A DNA stretch of 64,000 bases from Paenibacillus sp. MAHUQ-63 (GTDB lineage: Bacteria > Bacillota > Bacilli > Paenibacillales > NBRC-103111): contig NZ_JARADB010000010.1 in assembly GCF_028765165.1 (NCBI RefSeq), positions 50,436 to 114,435 of the forward strand, read 5' to 3'. Positions within the stretch are counted from its first letter, which is position 1. Each line of letters starts with the position of its first letter. Made by a program: the position numbers and the translations under genes. Below the pieces are notes generated by a model. It made no database searches. It was not told the DNA's origin and saw nothing but the letters and a program-made list of their open reading frames with translations. This document shows, one piece after another, positions 39,701-49,430 of the stretch.

Positions 39701-40834
39701 ATGAAAGTGCTTTTAGTTGATGATGAACCGCTAGCATTAAGGATTATCGAAAATATGTTGGCCAAATACGAGGATGTTGAGATTATTGCCTCTCTAATAG
39801 ATCCTATGGAAGCATTGAAACTGAGTAGACAGAAGAAGGTGGACGCCGTTATCCTTGATCTGGAGATGCCGGGGATTGGCGGGCTGGAATTAGCAGCGAG
39901 AATTTCCTCCGTGCAGCCGGATGTGCAGCTTGTTTTCGTTACCGCATATAATCAATACGCTGTGGAAGCATTCGAGCTGAACGCTTTGGACTACCTCTTA
40001 AAGCCCATTTCCCAAGTGCGTTTGGATAAAACGATGGATAGATTGTACAAGGCCAAAGTCCCCCCTCATCATGACCCGATGAAAGAAAGTGAGCAAACGC
40101 AATTGACTTGCTTTCATTCCCTGCGATGGATTCATAGTAGTGCAGTTGATAAGCGATCATTTGTATGGCGGACAAGCAAGTCTCAAGAACTGTTCATCCT
40201 TCTGCTTCACCACCGCCATGAACCGACCATCCGGAAGGAAGCCATCCTTGAGGTTCTATGGCCTGACCACGATCCGGTACGTGCTACAGTGCAGTTGCAT
40301 ACTACTGTGTACCAAATACGAAAGATGCTGAAAGATCTTGGGGTTCCAATTCAAGTGCTATACGAACAAGAGGGGTACCGTTTACAACTTGATCAAGTTC
40401 ACGTAGATGTCGATGTATGGGAGGAGTCTCTTTCAAAAGCGCCAGCGCTTGATATGCAATCAGTAGAGTTATATAAACAATTGCTGGATATGTACAAAGG
40501 CGATTATTTCGCTGACTTTCAGTTTCATTGGGTAGAAGGGGAGCGAGAGCGATTAAGACTGCTGAGGTGGCAGTACCTCCAATCGTATGCGGACTTCTGC
40601 CTGGCTCAAGGGTTGCTAAGAGAAGCGGGGAGTGCCTACCTGCAGATGCGGGAGCATAACCCGCTTGTCGAAGACGGGTATTGGGGGCTGATGAGGGTGA
40701 ATCAGCTGCGCGGCGATTATGCGGAAGTTAAGCAGCAATACGAGGCGCTGTGCAGCCGTCTCGATGAGGAGCTGGGCATACGGCCAAGTCCCGGATTGAT
40801 GGTATGGATGAATCAATTATTTGAGCAGAGATAG
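39701..40834 (+). CDS. Response regulator with SARP-like output (REC, winged HTH, BTAD)
   Basis: 377 residues from the ATG at 39701, with GGAG about nine bases before it; the frame runs back to 39632 without a better site. The receiver begins MKVLLVDDEPLALRIIENML, the phospho-acceptor is Asp in AVILDLEMPGIGG (about residue 53), and KPIS supplies the conserved Lys. Then a winged HTH (FVWRTSKSQELFILLLHH, KEAILEVLWPDHDPVRATVQ) and a BTAD helical domain (LYKQLLDMYKGDYFADFQFH, LGIRPSPGLMVWMNQLF). This domain order is known in Paenibacillus and Bacillus relatives. It is divergent from the hybrid kinase and followed by the giant SLH gene. Confidence 0.92.
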   Translation: MKVLLVDDEPLALRIIENMLAKYEDVEIIASLIDPMEALKLSRQKKVDAVILDLEMPGIGGLELAARISSVQPDVQLVFVTAYNQYAVEAFELNALDYLLKPISQVRLDKTMDRLYKAKVPPHHDPMKESEQTQLTCFHSLRWIHSSAVDKRSFVWRTSKSQELFILLLHHRHEPTIRKEAILEVLWPDHDPVRATVQLHTTVYQIRKMLKDLGVPIQVLYEQEGYRLQLDQVHVDVDVWEESLSKAPALDMQSVELYKQLLDMYKGDYFADFQFHWVEGERERLRLLRWQYLQSYADFCLAQGLLREAGSAYLQMREHNPLVEDGYWGLMRVNQLRGDYAEVKQQYEALCSRLDEELGIRPSPGLMVWMNQLFEQR

Positions 40835-40847
40835 AACGGATAAGAAT

Positions 40848-40877
40848 AAGGCCGCCTTTGGCGGCTTTTTTGTTTTT
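40848..40877 (+). terminator. Rho-independent terminator
   Basis: GCCGCC, TTT, GGCGGC then TTTTTTG. It separates the response-regulator gene from the giant SLH gene, so the latter needs its own promoter. Confidence 0.9.
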
Positions 40878-40904
40878 TGGAACAGAATGAACGGGAATTT
40901 TGTC

Positions 40905-40946
40905 GAATGTTCAGAGAATGTTCAGTGAAATGTGGTGTAATGTCGA
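40905..40946 (+). promoter_or_regulatory. Four direct repeats at 11-bp spacing, candidate SARP-type binding site
   Basis: GAATGTTCA (40905), GAATGTTCA (40916), GAAATGTGG (40927) and TAATGTCGA (40938) start exactly 11 bases apart; the first two are identical, the last two share AATGT with an offset of one base or fewer. SARP winged-HTH proteins bind heptamers repeated every 11 bp (established for actinobacterial SARPs). The neighbouring regulator at 39701 has such an output domain. The site lies 127 bases before the SLH gene start. Confidence 0.65.
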
Positions 40947-41072
40947 AAGGCAACCCATACCCATATTCGTACAGATAAAGTCAAGACATCAAGTTATTTA
41001 TATATGGCATATTTTCACTTCGGGAGATGAAGCGGATTGCATTGGTTGCAACAATGATTGTGGAGGTAAGAC

Positions 41073-44000
41073 ATGCAGCATTATCGGAGGAAAATAGCCA
41101 TTCTCATGTCGCTCATGCTGGTCATACAGCTATTCAGCGGCATGTTTGGCACAGTGCAGGCTGCCACGGCAGCTCATGCATTTGACGGAAGCAAGCTCGA
41201 TGAGCTTCGTGTTACGGGGTATGATGCGGACCCTGGCGACCCGGATGGGCTGGAAAAGAAGGAGTTAACGGAAGCGGTATTAGGGAGAGATACAGATATC
41301 CTGATTCATACCCATAATAAGGATTCTGAAGCGATGGCCTTCAACGTTGGCGTTGAAGTCGTGCTGCCGGATGGTCTCGAATTGGCATCGGATATGAGTC
41401 CTAGTACGATGGTTGCGGATAGTACTACGGGAACCATTACCGCCTTTTGGAAAGATATTAAGGATATAGCTGCGGGAGAAAGCTTCGATTTCCCTGTGAA
41501 AATTAAAGCTTCCAATAATTACAGGAAAGCGAATGGCGGGGGTCTTGTTCCGTTCGGGGCTTTGCTGACGCCTACAGTTCGGCTATATGCCAGTAGTGAT
41601 CCACGGAAGCTGTACGATGACAACACACAACCTACCAAGACTTGGAGCAAATCGATCAAGGTCACCCCATTCTCCATTCGTATCGTCGACGATGTGAAGA
41701 ATGTGAAAGGGGCCGGTCCGGATGATTCGCCACCTGGCGCAGGGGGCTCGGAATGGGGAGAACTCCCTTATACGATCGAGATGATTAACAATGCACGTTC
41801 GTCTACAACATTCACGGTTTTCCGAGAGACGACGGATGCAGCGGTTGAACTTTATGGTTTTGCAGGTCAGACCGGAACCCCGGCTCAATCGGTCGCCAGC
41901 GGCGTGCGTACCGTTAACTGGACGCTTCCGACACTAACAGTGGCAGGCGAGAATGGGAAGGGTAAGAAAACGTTTAGTTACCAGGCTGCTTTTCTGAATA
42001 CGGATGCAGGCAATCAGATCATGACGCATGGTACGCAGAAAGACGATACGTTTGCCTATACGGCTGTAGTAGATGGCCAAACTTTTATGGGATCTATAGC
42101 CCATAGGATTACCGCAAGAGATATCGTTATTTATAAAAGTGTAGAGAAGAAGGCGGGCTCCTCGGCGGGAAGCGATGCGGGGTACAATGACAGGCTCGTA
42201 TATACGCTGCATGTGAAAGTAAATGAGTATGTGCCAGTGACAGGAGTCACAGTGAAAGATACATTAGGTGACGGCCAGGATTTCGTCAACGGTTCGATTG
42301 CGGTCATGGATGCGTCCGGCGCGGCGGTATCCCCCGACTTCTTCAAGACAGACGAGGAAGACGGCACAACGGGATTAACGTGGACGCTCGGGAACATGAC
42401 TTACGCGAGTACGACGAATCGTGAGTTTACGATTACCTATGAAACAAATGTTCGCGCAACCTGGAAGGCTGCGAAGCCGGGCGGAAACAACGTCGTGGCG
42501 GCAGACATTCTGGTTAATACGGCAGAGGTAAGCGGGCTGTCCGATTCATCCGGAACGGTGACTGATTCCGATTCAACGGAGATTCATGTAGCAACACCAG
42601 CAATCAATGAGAAGATTGTTAAAGTTAACGATGGGACATTGGTGAGAGGACAAGCGGTTAATCCCCTGAAGCAAGCGGTAACCGTAGGTGACACGGCCAG
42701 CTTCGAAGTGGCATACGATGCCATCGGACTACCGGCGAAACAGCATAAGGTAAAGCTTTATGACTATCTGCCTCTAGGCACATCGTATGTAGGGTCCCTT
42801 ACCGACTATAGAATCGGCTCAATCACACCTACCTACGAAGCAGATATGCAAGCCCTGATATGGGATTTTGGGAATACGGATATAGATGAGAATCAGGTCG
42901 GCTTACTTGCGGCGGAGTTGAAGGTGCGGATTCTGGATGATACCAGTCACGTCGTCAAGGACAAAGGGGCCAAAAATTTGGTCGTCCTTACCTTTGAGAA
43001 CTCGGAAGGCATCGTTGAAAGCAAGCGTACAGAAGTTGAACTAACGTATGTGGAACCTGCTGTGACAATGGTGCGCACGGTGGATAAAACAACTAACCTT
43101 CATGGGAGCGAGATTGTTAAGATTACCATTAAATTAACAAATAACGGATCAACCCCAGCTTATCATGTTGAGTTGACGGATAAATTGGCGGATGGCTTGC
43201 AGAACTTGCCGGTAAGTCCAGGCTATGAGCAGACAGGTACATCGATCAAGTTCGATGAAATTCCTCTTATGGATCCAGGAGAGACCAAGACTCTGACATA
43301 CACGGCAGCGTTGATCGATCCCATTGGCGCGAGCAGAGAGATTGTGCTGAAAGATGCTACATGGACCTACTATGGCCAAAATGATACGTCGGAAGGCGTA
43401 ATCAACCGCCCGTACAACGGACAAGAAACGACGACGACCAAGCTGACGGCGGCCGCACCGACGATTACGAAGACGGTTGAGGACACCTCCGGTACGGCAA
43501 CCGCACTGAAGCCGGGCGATTGGGTTGTGTACAAGGTAGAAGTGAAAGTCCCTGCCAATAACGTGGCCTATACGCCTTCGCTTGAGATTGAAGTCCCAAG
43601 TAATGAAACCTACGACACGACATATACAAGTTATAATGCCTCGACAGATACAGGGACAGGGTCGCCTGTTGTCGATACGGCAATAGCCGGAATCATTAAA
43701 CCTGTCGTAGTGGATGAGACACCAGGCTGGACGTACACGTACTATGTCAAAACTCTCGTCAAGAAAATTAATGCCGGTACGTCGGAGAACGATACCTCCG
43801 GTGCCACCTTTAAATGGAAGACGGAACCTTTAGGTACGGCCAAAAGCTTGTCCGTCCAAAATGCACAAAAGCCTACGGTAACGATTAAAGCCCCACAATT
43901 GGAAATCACCTTGGATCCGAATTCAACCTCTATGAAAAAGGGCGATACCCAGGGCTACATGGTGAAAGTGAAGAACAAGGGATTGAATCCGGCCTATAAC

Positions 44001-47000
44001 TTCATTCCAACGGTGACGCTGCCTGACGGTTTTAGTTTCGTAACCGGTGATGGCACGCCTGCCGGCGTTACAATGTCGTTCCCGCAAGTGACTACGCTTG
44101 CTGCGGATGCCGAGAAATCATACGCGTTTACAGTCCAACTGGACAACGTCAAAGGTTCCGGCTCTACACAAACGATACAAGCTTCCACAGGAGACTACGA
44201 CAGTCTCGCAGCGGGTGGCTTCAAATATGACTTTGTAACAGGAGCCGCTGCGGTAGAGGTTCCGCGAGTCACGATTACGAATGTAATCACAGCGACATCG
44301 AGCGGAGATATGGCGTCAATCCGACCCGGGGATACGGTCGACTATAAAGTCGTTGTGACGGTTCCGGAAGGGACAAGAGCCTATAACGTAGTTGTCGAGG
44401 ATATAGTTGACTCTCTTGGAAGCAACTTTACATTAACGGGCAACCCCGACAACTTTACCGTTGCGGGAAACAAGCTCTCCAAGGCTTTGAGCGATGCGGA
44501 AACCGATGCATCCATGGGAGAGAAAGTGTTCACATACACGTTCCAGGTGCGAGCGAAAGCAGGAATTTTCGCCTCTGGGGAAGTTATCCCGTATCTAACA
44601 TCGGCTGTTGCCAAGTGGAACAAGCAAAGCGGTTCCCAACCGGCGCAAACGGATGCTGAGGTAACAAGCATTGCGATTATGCAGCCGAAGCTGACCATAG
44701 AGCCGGTAGCGATTGCCGATTCGAAGTTTTCTAAGACAAATACTGAAATTAAAGTCGAGTTTGAACTGAAAAACACCGGCAACGCGACTGCGTACAAGCC
44801 ATCGGTAGAAGTTAAGCTGCCGGGCGAGCTTCATGTGAAGCCGGGCTCGATCTCGGACAACGGCTCGCTAAGCGATGGAGACAAACTTACATGGTCCTCG
44901 CTCCCTGATCTTGCCGTAAGCGGCACGAAGAAAGTAACTTTCACCGTAACTACTAAGCCGGAGGTTGCGCCGGGAACAACGGGGATTACGATCAATGGTA
45001 AAGTCACCGGTTATAAGTCCCGGGAGGGCGAACCGGTTGCCACCTACGACGCTGTCGTGTCCGCGCCGCAGATTCTCTCCGTGGATGTATTGACGTTATC
45101 TGCGGCAATCAAGGAATCGACGAACAGCAGCACAACAACGGTACGGCCTGGGGATGAAGTAACTTACATCCTGAATCTGGACGCACCGCTCAACACGACG
45201 GTGTACCATGTTGGTCTTGATTCGATTACTGGGCTCGTTCAGCAGGAAATCGTTTCGGTAGGCAAGGTCAGTGCCGGCACGGTCACCGACATTCCGAAGG
45301 TCGGAGATTCGTACCCGCTCGGCCATATTACGGGGGATGTCGGCCCCACAGAGCCATCTGCGCAGTATCAAGTTGTTACCAGGTTGAGAACAGATGGTCC
45401 GACCGGCAGCTACATTGCGCAGTTCACACCTAAGCTTGACTATCAAACAGCGGAAACCGCCGGCACGTCTCGATCGATTTCTGCAGGCCTGTTATCCGTG
45501 AATGTCGTACAGCCTGACATTTCCCTGCTGCTGAGCAATGGCAAGGCTGCCCGTCCGGACGGATCGATTCCGCTGGACACCGCCGGCGAAGAGCTTCTCT
45601 TCACGATGAAGCTGACGAATAACGGGCAAAGCCCGGCATTTAATCCGTTTACGACGATCCAGCTTCCAGAGGGTATTCACATCACCTGGGCAGCTCCTGG
45701 GGCTACGGTAAGCGGAACGACTTACGATTTGACATGGGAAAGTCCGGTGATTCAGCCTGGCAATTCTAGTGAATTACAATTCAAAGTACAAGCGAATCAA
45801 GCTACAGTGGTTAGCTCGGTGTATGGCGTTAAATACACACTGAACGAGTATTACTCGCTCCCTGAGAAGGGCGGGAAGAAGTATAACGAGCTGAGCTCGA
45901 ACTTGATCAATGCCGTTGTACTAGGGCAGCACACGCTGAATACGGCTCCGGACCAACGCGTGAAGGCCGGGCAAACCGCTATTTTCCCGCATACGATTAC
46001 AAATACGGGGGCGGGCGTAGATCTCTTCAAGCTTTCCTTACAAACACCATTCGCCACGGATGTTGTTGTTAACGGCCAAATAATCGCTACGTGGGCGCTT
46101 GACCAAGGCCAGTGGAAATGGACGTTCCTCTCTTCGGATGTTAATCAAGGCGGTGTTCCAGGCTTCGATCTGAATGCCGGGCAGCAGCAGGCGCTGCAGC
46201 TAGTCGTCCATGTTCCGGAAGGAACGCCTTATGACAACGATCAACCGCATCTGATTGGCTTGAAAGCATCTGCAGTCCAGAGTGGGAAAGAAGAAAGTAT
46301 TCAGGACAAGCTTTATGTTGTCGGTGATCCGCTTGACGGATGGTCGGGCAGCCAGCCGCGCTCGCCGTGGGCAGAACCGGTGCTCTCACCGGGAGATCCT
46401 CTAAAGCTGTCGGCTATCAGTTCTAATGATGTGCAGCGAGTGGAAGCTGCCTATGTATTTGGCACAAACGCCGTAAGCATTCCGTTTGTGCTGGTGAATC
46501 CGGATACTTTTATCGCTGATGGACACAAAGAATGGAAGAACGTGCTTACGCGGTTACCGGATGATATTTTGGGCGATCAGCCTTCAGCTTCATTCACTTT
46601 AACATTCAAAGGTTATGATTCAACAACCGGAGGTCAAGATATACAGACGGATGTGCCAACGGGCGTCTTCGGCGGCAATAATGGCTTTACGGTAAAGAAT
46701 GCAATAGAAATTCTTGGGACCATCACCGATGCAGGCGACCACCAACCTATTGTTGGCGCTGCGGTCACTTTATTCAACGATGATGCTAATTATCAAGAAG
46801 TTGCGAAAGCAACGACGGATGCAAACGGAGGCTATCATTTCGGCCAACGTCCGGCAGCACGTTACAGCATTGTGGTAGCAGCCCAGAATTATGCGGAAGC
46901 GAGCAAGACGTTCTATGCGATTCCAAGCACGGTTGCCAGCAACCAGGTCATCGTAGATGCCGAGCTTAGTCAATATCGCCTGATTCTTACGGCTGACCCT

Positions 47001-49301
47001 AGCTCCATCGTCGGCGACGGGCAATCCACTTCCATGTTAACGGCTGTCGTACTGGATCAAGCGGGTCATCCGCTTGCGAATGTGCCGGTTAACTTCAGTG
47101 CTCCAGTAGGAACCTTCGTTGGAGGCTCATCGGCCGTTACGAATGACAAAGGCGAAGCGAAAGTAACGTTCAAGTCTGCTGTCATCGAGGGCATCATCTC
47201 TGAGCGGTTCCCCATTCAAGCGACCGCCGATGATAGCCCGCGCGATCTGCATGCCAAAGCGCAAATTATGATGACCTTCGAACCGGCAAGTATTGTAGGG
47301 GTCGTCACCGAAATGATTGACGGCGTCGTAACGCCTGTTAATGGAGCTCACGTCGTCATTACAGCTAACTTCGACGCGAATCCGGACATCGACTTTACCG
47401 GTGAAGCTTATACGGTTACGAAGGATACGTACCAAGGGTATTACAAGATCGCGATCCCGCGCGGAGGCGCCGATTATCAAATGCAAATTACGAAGCCTGT
47501 CCAAATCGGCGGGCACACGGAGCTTATCACCTATACGCAAACGATAACAGCAGGTGTGGTTTCCGGAACAGGATATGAAGAATTTAAACCTAGCAAAGGG
47601 GCCAGCGGTCTCATTGCAGTGGGTAACGATAACCGCAGTGTAGGCATATTCCCGGCGGAGATGACGAATAAAATGAAGGTGCGGCTGCTGGACAGCTCGA
47701 ATCATGAAGTGGCGAGTACTCCGCTTCAATCGAATGGGACATTCAGCGTGAACGGCCTGACGCAAGGGGAATACCAAGTGGAGATCAGCTATGAAGTCGA
47801 ACCGGGTGTGTTCATTGTTCTGAATGAAGATGCGCAAGGGGAGCTGTCGAAGCTGCAAATCAGCCGTGACGGCGAACTGAATATCGCACTAGAGCTGATC
47901 GATCCCTATGGGAAAGTAACCGATGCCGTTACGGGCGCTGTGATCGAGGGTGCCCATGTTGAGCTGTATTACGCGGATACGCCAAGGAATGAAGGCAACG
48001 GGAAAGTGAAGCATACGTTGGTACCACTTCCTATTCAAGCAGGGTTCGCACCGAACGATAATAAAAATCCGCAGAACACAGACGCTGCCGGTGACTATGC
48101 CTACATGGTCTTCCCGACTTCCGACTATTACCTGCGAGTCACCAAACCGGGGTATGTGACGTATGTCAGCCCGACGATTTCCGTAGAATTCGCGATTGTT
48201 AAACACGACCTGCAGATGCAGCCGGAGTCATCCGACAGCGGCGGCGGCGGCAGTATCGGCAACGGCAATACCATCGTTCTGCCGGGGCAAACGGATTTAT
48301 CCGTCCATTTATTCTCGGATAAAGCGAACTATGGAGAAGGTCAAGAACTGACGTTCACAATTGAGTACAGCAACAAAACAGGCACGTTGGCGCAGGGAAC
48401 GGCCGTAACTGCCCAAGTCCCGGCCTACACAGCTATCGCTGACGCGGCGGGCGGTTCTGTGAACGGAAGTACCATAACTTGGACGATTGGCGATTTGGCT
48501 GCGAATGGAAAAGGGACTTTGACTTATAAAGTGAAGGTTCTACCGAATGTTCTGCCTAAAGCGGAGCAATACGTGACTAATGAAGCGACTATTACGAGCC
48601 AGACAACATTAGCTCATCTGGAGGACGATAGTTCCAAGCTTCAAGTGATGTTATTCTCGAATCGCTACGAGAATGGCCGACATATGAGATATATCATGGG
48701 ATACCCTGATCTGGAATTCAAACCGCTTCGCAATATTACGCGTGCCGAAGTGGCAGCGATTTTCGCGAGAATCATGGATTTGCGCAGCACAGTCAAAGGG
48801 GAAGTGCTTTACCCGGATGTGCCTGCCGCTTATTGGGGCAGCGAGTATATCGAGGCCGCGACGAGGGCCGGTTTATTCGGCGGGTACGAGGATCGTTCCT
48901 TCCGCCCGGATAACGCCATCACGCGTGCCGAGCTGTCGGCTGTTATTGCTCGGTTCCTGAAACTAAGCTCAGATGCTTCTGGAAATCTTCATTTCAATGA
49001 TATCGCAACGCATTGGGCGAAGAATGAAATCGAAGAGATTTACCGTTATCATATTATTAACGGCTACCCTGACGGTTCTTTCCAACCGGGGCAAGCCATG
49101 ATTCGTGCGGAAGCGGTGACGATGATCAATCGACTGCTGCACCGCGGACCTCTTAAAAATGCGAGTCAGTCCTTCCCAGACGTGTCGCCGTCCTATTGGG
49201 GCTTCGAACAGGTAGAGGAAAGCGCGAATACGCATGAGTATAAGCGCAATGATGATGGATCGGAAACATTAAGCAAGCTAATTCCTGAATCACTCTGGTA
49301 G
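41073..49301 (+). CDS. Giant SLH-anchored surface protein with DUF11-like, carboxypeptidase-regulatory-like and Big_1-like repeats
   Basis: 2742 residues from the ATG with GGAGGTAAGAC before it. A signal peptide (MQHYRRKIAILMSLMLVIQL, cleavage near TVQA) is followed by many DUF11-like repeats to about residue 1850, recognisable by recurring NTGxxxAYxxxxxVxLPxG segments and LxPGDxVxYxVxV patterns. Then come a CarboxypepD_reg-like domain (about 1876-1963, GTITDAGDHQPIVGAAVTLF), a Big_1/invasin-like domain (about 1968-2069, VVLDQAGHPLANVPVNFSAP), more carboxypeptidase-regulatory-like modules, a last DUF11 (about 2407-2510), and three SLH domains (about 2530-2695; NITRAEVAAI, AITRAELSAVIA, MIRAEAVTMI). 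SLH domains bind pyruvylated secondary cell wall polymer, so it is an extracellular, wall-bound filament-like protein. Confidence 0.93.
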   Translation: MQHYRRKIAILMSLMLVIQLFSGMFGTVQAATAAHAFDGSKLDELRVTGYDADPGDPDGLEKKELTEAVLGRDTDILIHTHNKDSEAMAFNVGVEVVLPDGLELASDMSPSTMVADSTTGTITAFWKDIKDIAAGESFDFPVKIKASNNYRKANGGGLVPFGALLTPTVRLYASSDPRKLYDDNTQPTKTWSKSIKVTPFSIRIVDDVKNVKGAGPDDSPPGAGGSEWGELPYTIEMINNARSSTTFTVFRETTDAAVELYGFAGQTGTPAQSVASGVRTVNWTLPTLTVAGENGKGKKTFSYQAAFLNTDAGNQIMTHGTQKDDTFAYTAVVDGQTFMGSIAHRITARDIVIYKSVEKKAGSSAGSDAGYNDRLVYTLHVKVNEYVPVTGVTVKDTLGDGQDFVNGSIAVMDASGAAVSPDFFKTDEEDGTTGLTWTLGNMTYASTTNREFTITYETNVRATWKAAKPGGNNVVAADILVNTAEVSGLSDSSGTVTDSDSTEIHVATPAINEKIVKVNDGTLVRGQAVNPLKQAVTVGDTASFEVAYDAIGLPAKQHKVKLYDYLPLGTSYVGSLTDYRIGSITPTYEADMQALIWDFGNTDIDENQVGLLAAELKVRILDDTSHVVKDKGAKNLVVLTFENSEGIVESKRTEVELTYVEPAVTMVRTVDKTTNLHGSEIVKITIKLTNNGSTPAYHVELTDKLADGLQNLPVSPGYEQTGTSIKFDEIPLMDPGETKTLTYTAALIDPIGASREIVLKDATWTYYGQNDTSEGVINRPYNGQETTTTKLTAAAPTITKTVEDTSGTATALKPGDWVVYKVEVKVPANNVAYTPSLEIEVPSNETYDTTYTSYNASTDTGTGSPVVDTAIAGIIKPVVVDETPGWTYTYYVKTLVKKINAGTSENDTSGATFKWKTEPLGTAKSLSVQNAQKPTVTIKAPQLEITLDPNSTSMKKGDTQGYMVKVKNKGLNPAYNFIPTVTLPDGFSFVTGDGTPAGVTMSFPQVTTLAADAEKSYAFTVQLDNVKGSGSTQTIQASTGDYDSLAAGGFKYDFVTGAAAVEVPRVTITNVITATSSGDMASIRPGDTVDYKVVVTVPEGTRAYNVVVEDIVDSLGSNFTLTGNPDNFTVAGNKLSKALSDAETDASMGEKVFTYTFQVRAKAGIFASGEVIPYLTSAVAKWNKQSGSQPAQTDAEVTSIAIMQPKLTIEPVAIADSKFSKTNTEIKVEFELKNTGNATAYKPSVEVKLPGELHVKPGSISDNGSLSDGDKLTWSSLPDLAVSGTKKVTFTVTTKPEVAPGTTGITINGKVTGYKSREGEPVATYDAVVSAPQILSVDVLTLSAAIKESTNSSTTTVRPGDEVTYILNLDAPLNTTVYHVGLDSITGLVQQEIVSVGKVSAGTVTDIPKVGDSYPLGHITGDVGPTEPSAQYQVVTRLRTDGPTGSYIAQFTPKLDYQTAETAGTSRSISAGLLSVNVVQPDISLLLSNGKAARPDGSIPLDTAGEELLFTMKLTNNGQSPAFNPFTTIQLPEGIHITWAAPGATVSGTTYDLTWESPVIQPGNSSELQFKVQANQATVVSSVYGVKYTLNEYYSLPEKGGKKYNELSSNLINAVVLGQHTLNTAPDQRVKAGQTAIFPHTITNTGAGVDLFKLSLQTPFATDVVVNGQIIATWALDQGQWKWTFLSSDVNQGGVPGFDLNAGQQQALQLVVHVPEGTPYDNDQPHLIGLKASAVQSGKEESIQDKLYVVGDPLDGWSGSQPRSPWAEPVLSPGDPLKLSAISSNDVQRVEAAYVFGTNAVSIPFVLVNPDTFIADGHKEWKNVLTRLPDDILGDQPSASFTLTFKGYDSTTGGQDIQTDVPTGVFGGNNGFTVKNAIEILGTITDAGDHQPIVGAAVTLFNDDANYQEVAKATTDANGGYHFGQRPAARYSIVVAAQNYAEASKTFYAIPSTVASNQVIVDAELSQYRLILTADPSSIVGDGQSTSMLTAVVLDQAGHPLANVPVNFSAPVGTFVGGSSAVTNDKGEAKVTFKSAVIEGIISERFPIQATADDSPRDLHAKAQIMMTFEPASIVGVVTEMIDGVVTPVNGAHVVITANFDANPDIDFTGEAYTVTKDTYQGYYKIAIPRGGADYQMQITKPVQIGGHTELITYTQTITAGVVSGTGYEEFKPSKGASGLIAVGNDNRSVGIFPAEMTNKMKVRLLDSSNHEVASTPLQSNGTFSVNGLTQGEYQVEISYEVEPGVFIVLNEDAQGELSKLQISRDGELNIALELIDPYGKVTDAVTGAVIEGAHVELYYADTPRNEGNGKVKHTLVPLPIQAGFAPNDNKNPQNTDAAGDYAYMVFPTSDYYLRVTKPGYVTYVSPTISVEFAIVKHDLQMQPESSDSGGGGSIGNGNTIVLPGQTDLSVHLFSDKANYGEGQELTFTIEYSNKTGTLAQGTAVTAQVPAYTAIADAAGGSVNGSTITWTIGDLAANGKGTLTYKVKVLPNVLPKAEQYVTNEATITSQTTLAHLEDDSSKLQVMLFSNRYENGRHMRYIMGYPDLEFKPLRNITRAEVAAIFARIMDLRSTVKGEVLYPDVPAAYWGSEYIEAATRAGLFGGYEDRSFRPDNAITRAELSAVIARFLKLSSDASGNLHFNDIATHWAKNEIEEIYRYHIINGYPDGSFQPGQAMIRAEAVTMINRLLHRGPLKNASQSFPDVSPSYWGFEQVEESANTHEYKRNDDGSETLSKLIPESLW

Positions 49302-49314
49302 AAGAAGCTGGACA

Positions 49315-49350
49315 AGCAGGGGCCCTTCGGGGCTCCTGTTCTTTTTCTTT
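49315..49350 (+). terminator. Rho-independent terminator
   Basis: AGCAGGGGCCC, TTCG, GGGCTCCTG with one mismatch, then TTCTTTTTCTTT. It ends the giant SLH gene. Confidence 0.75.
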
Positions 49351-49430
49351 ATGGAAATAAAGTCGTCTGCTTCTTCACTGAAAGTCATTTTAATTAAATT
49401 CGAAACTATCGTATGAAAGAATGAGGTCGT

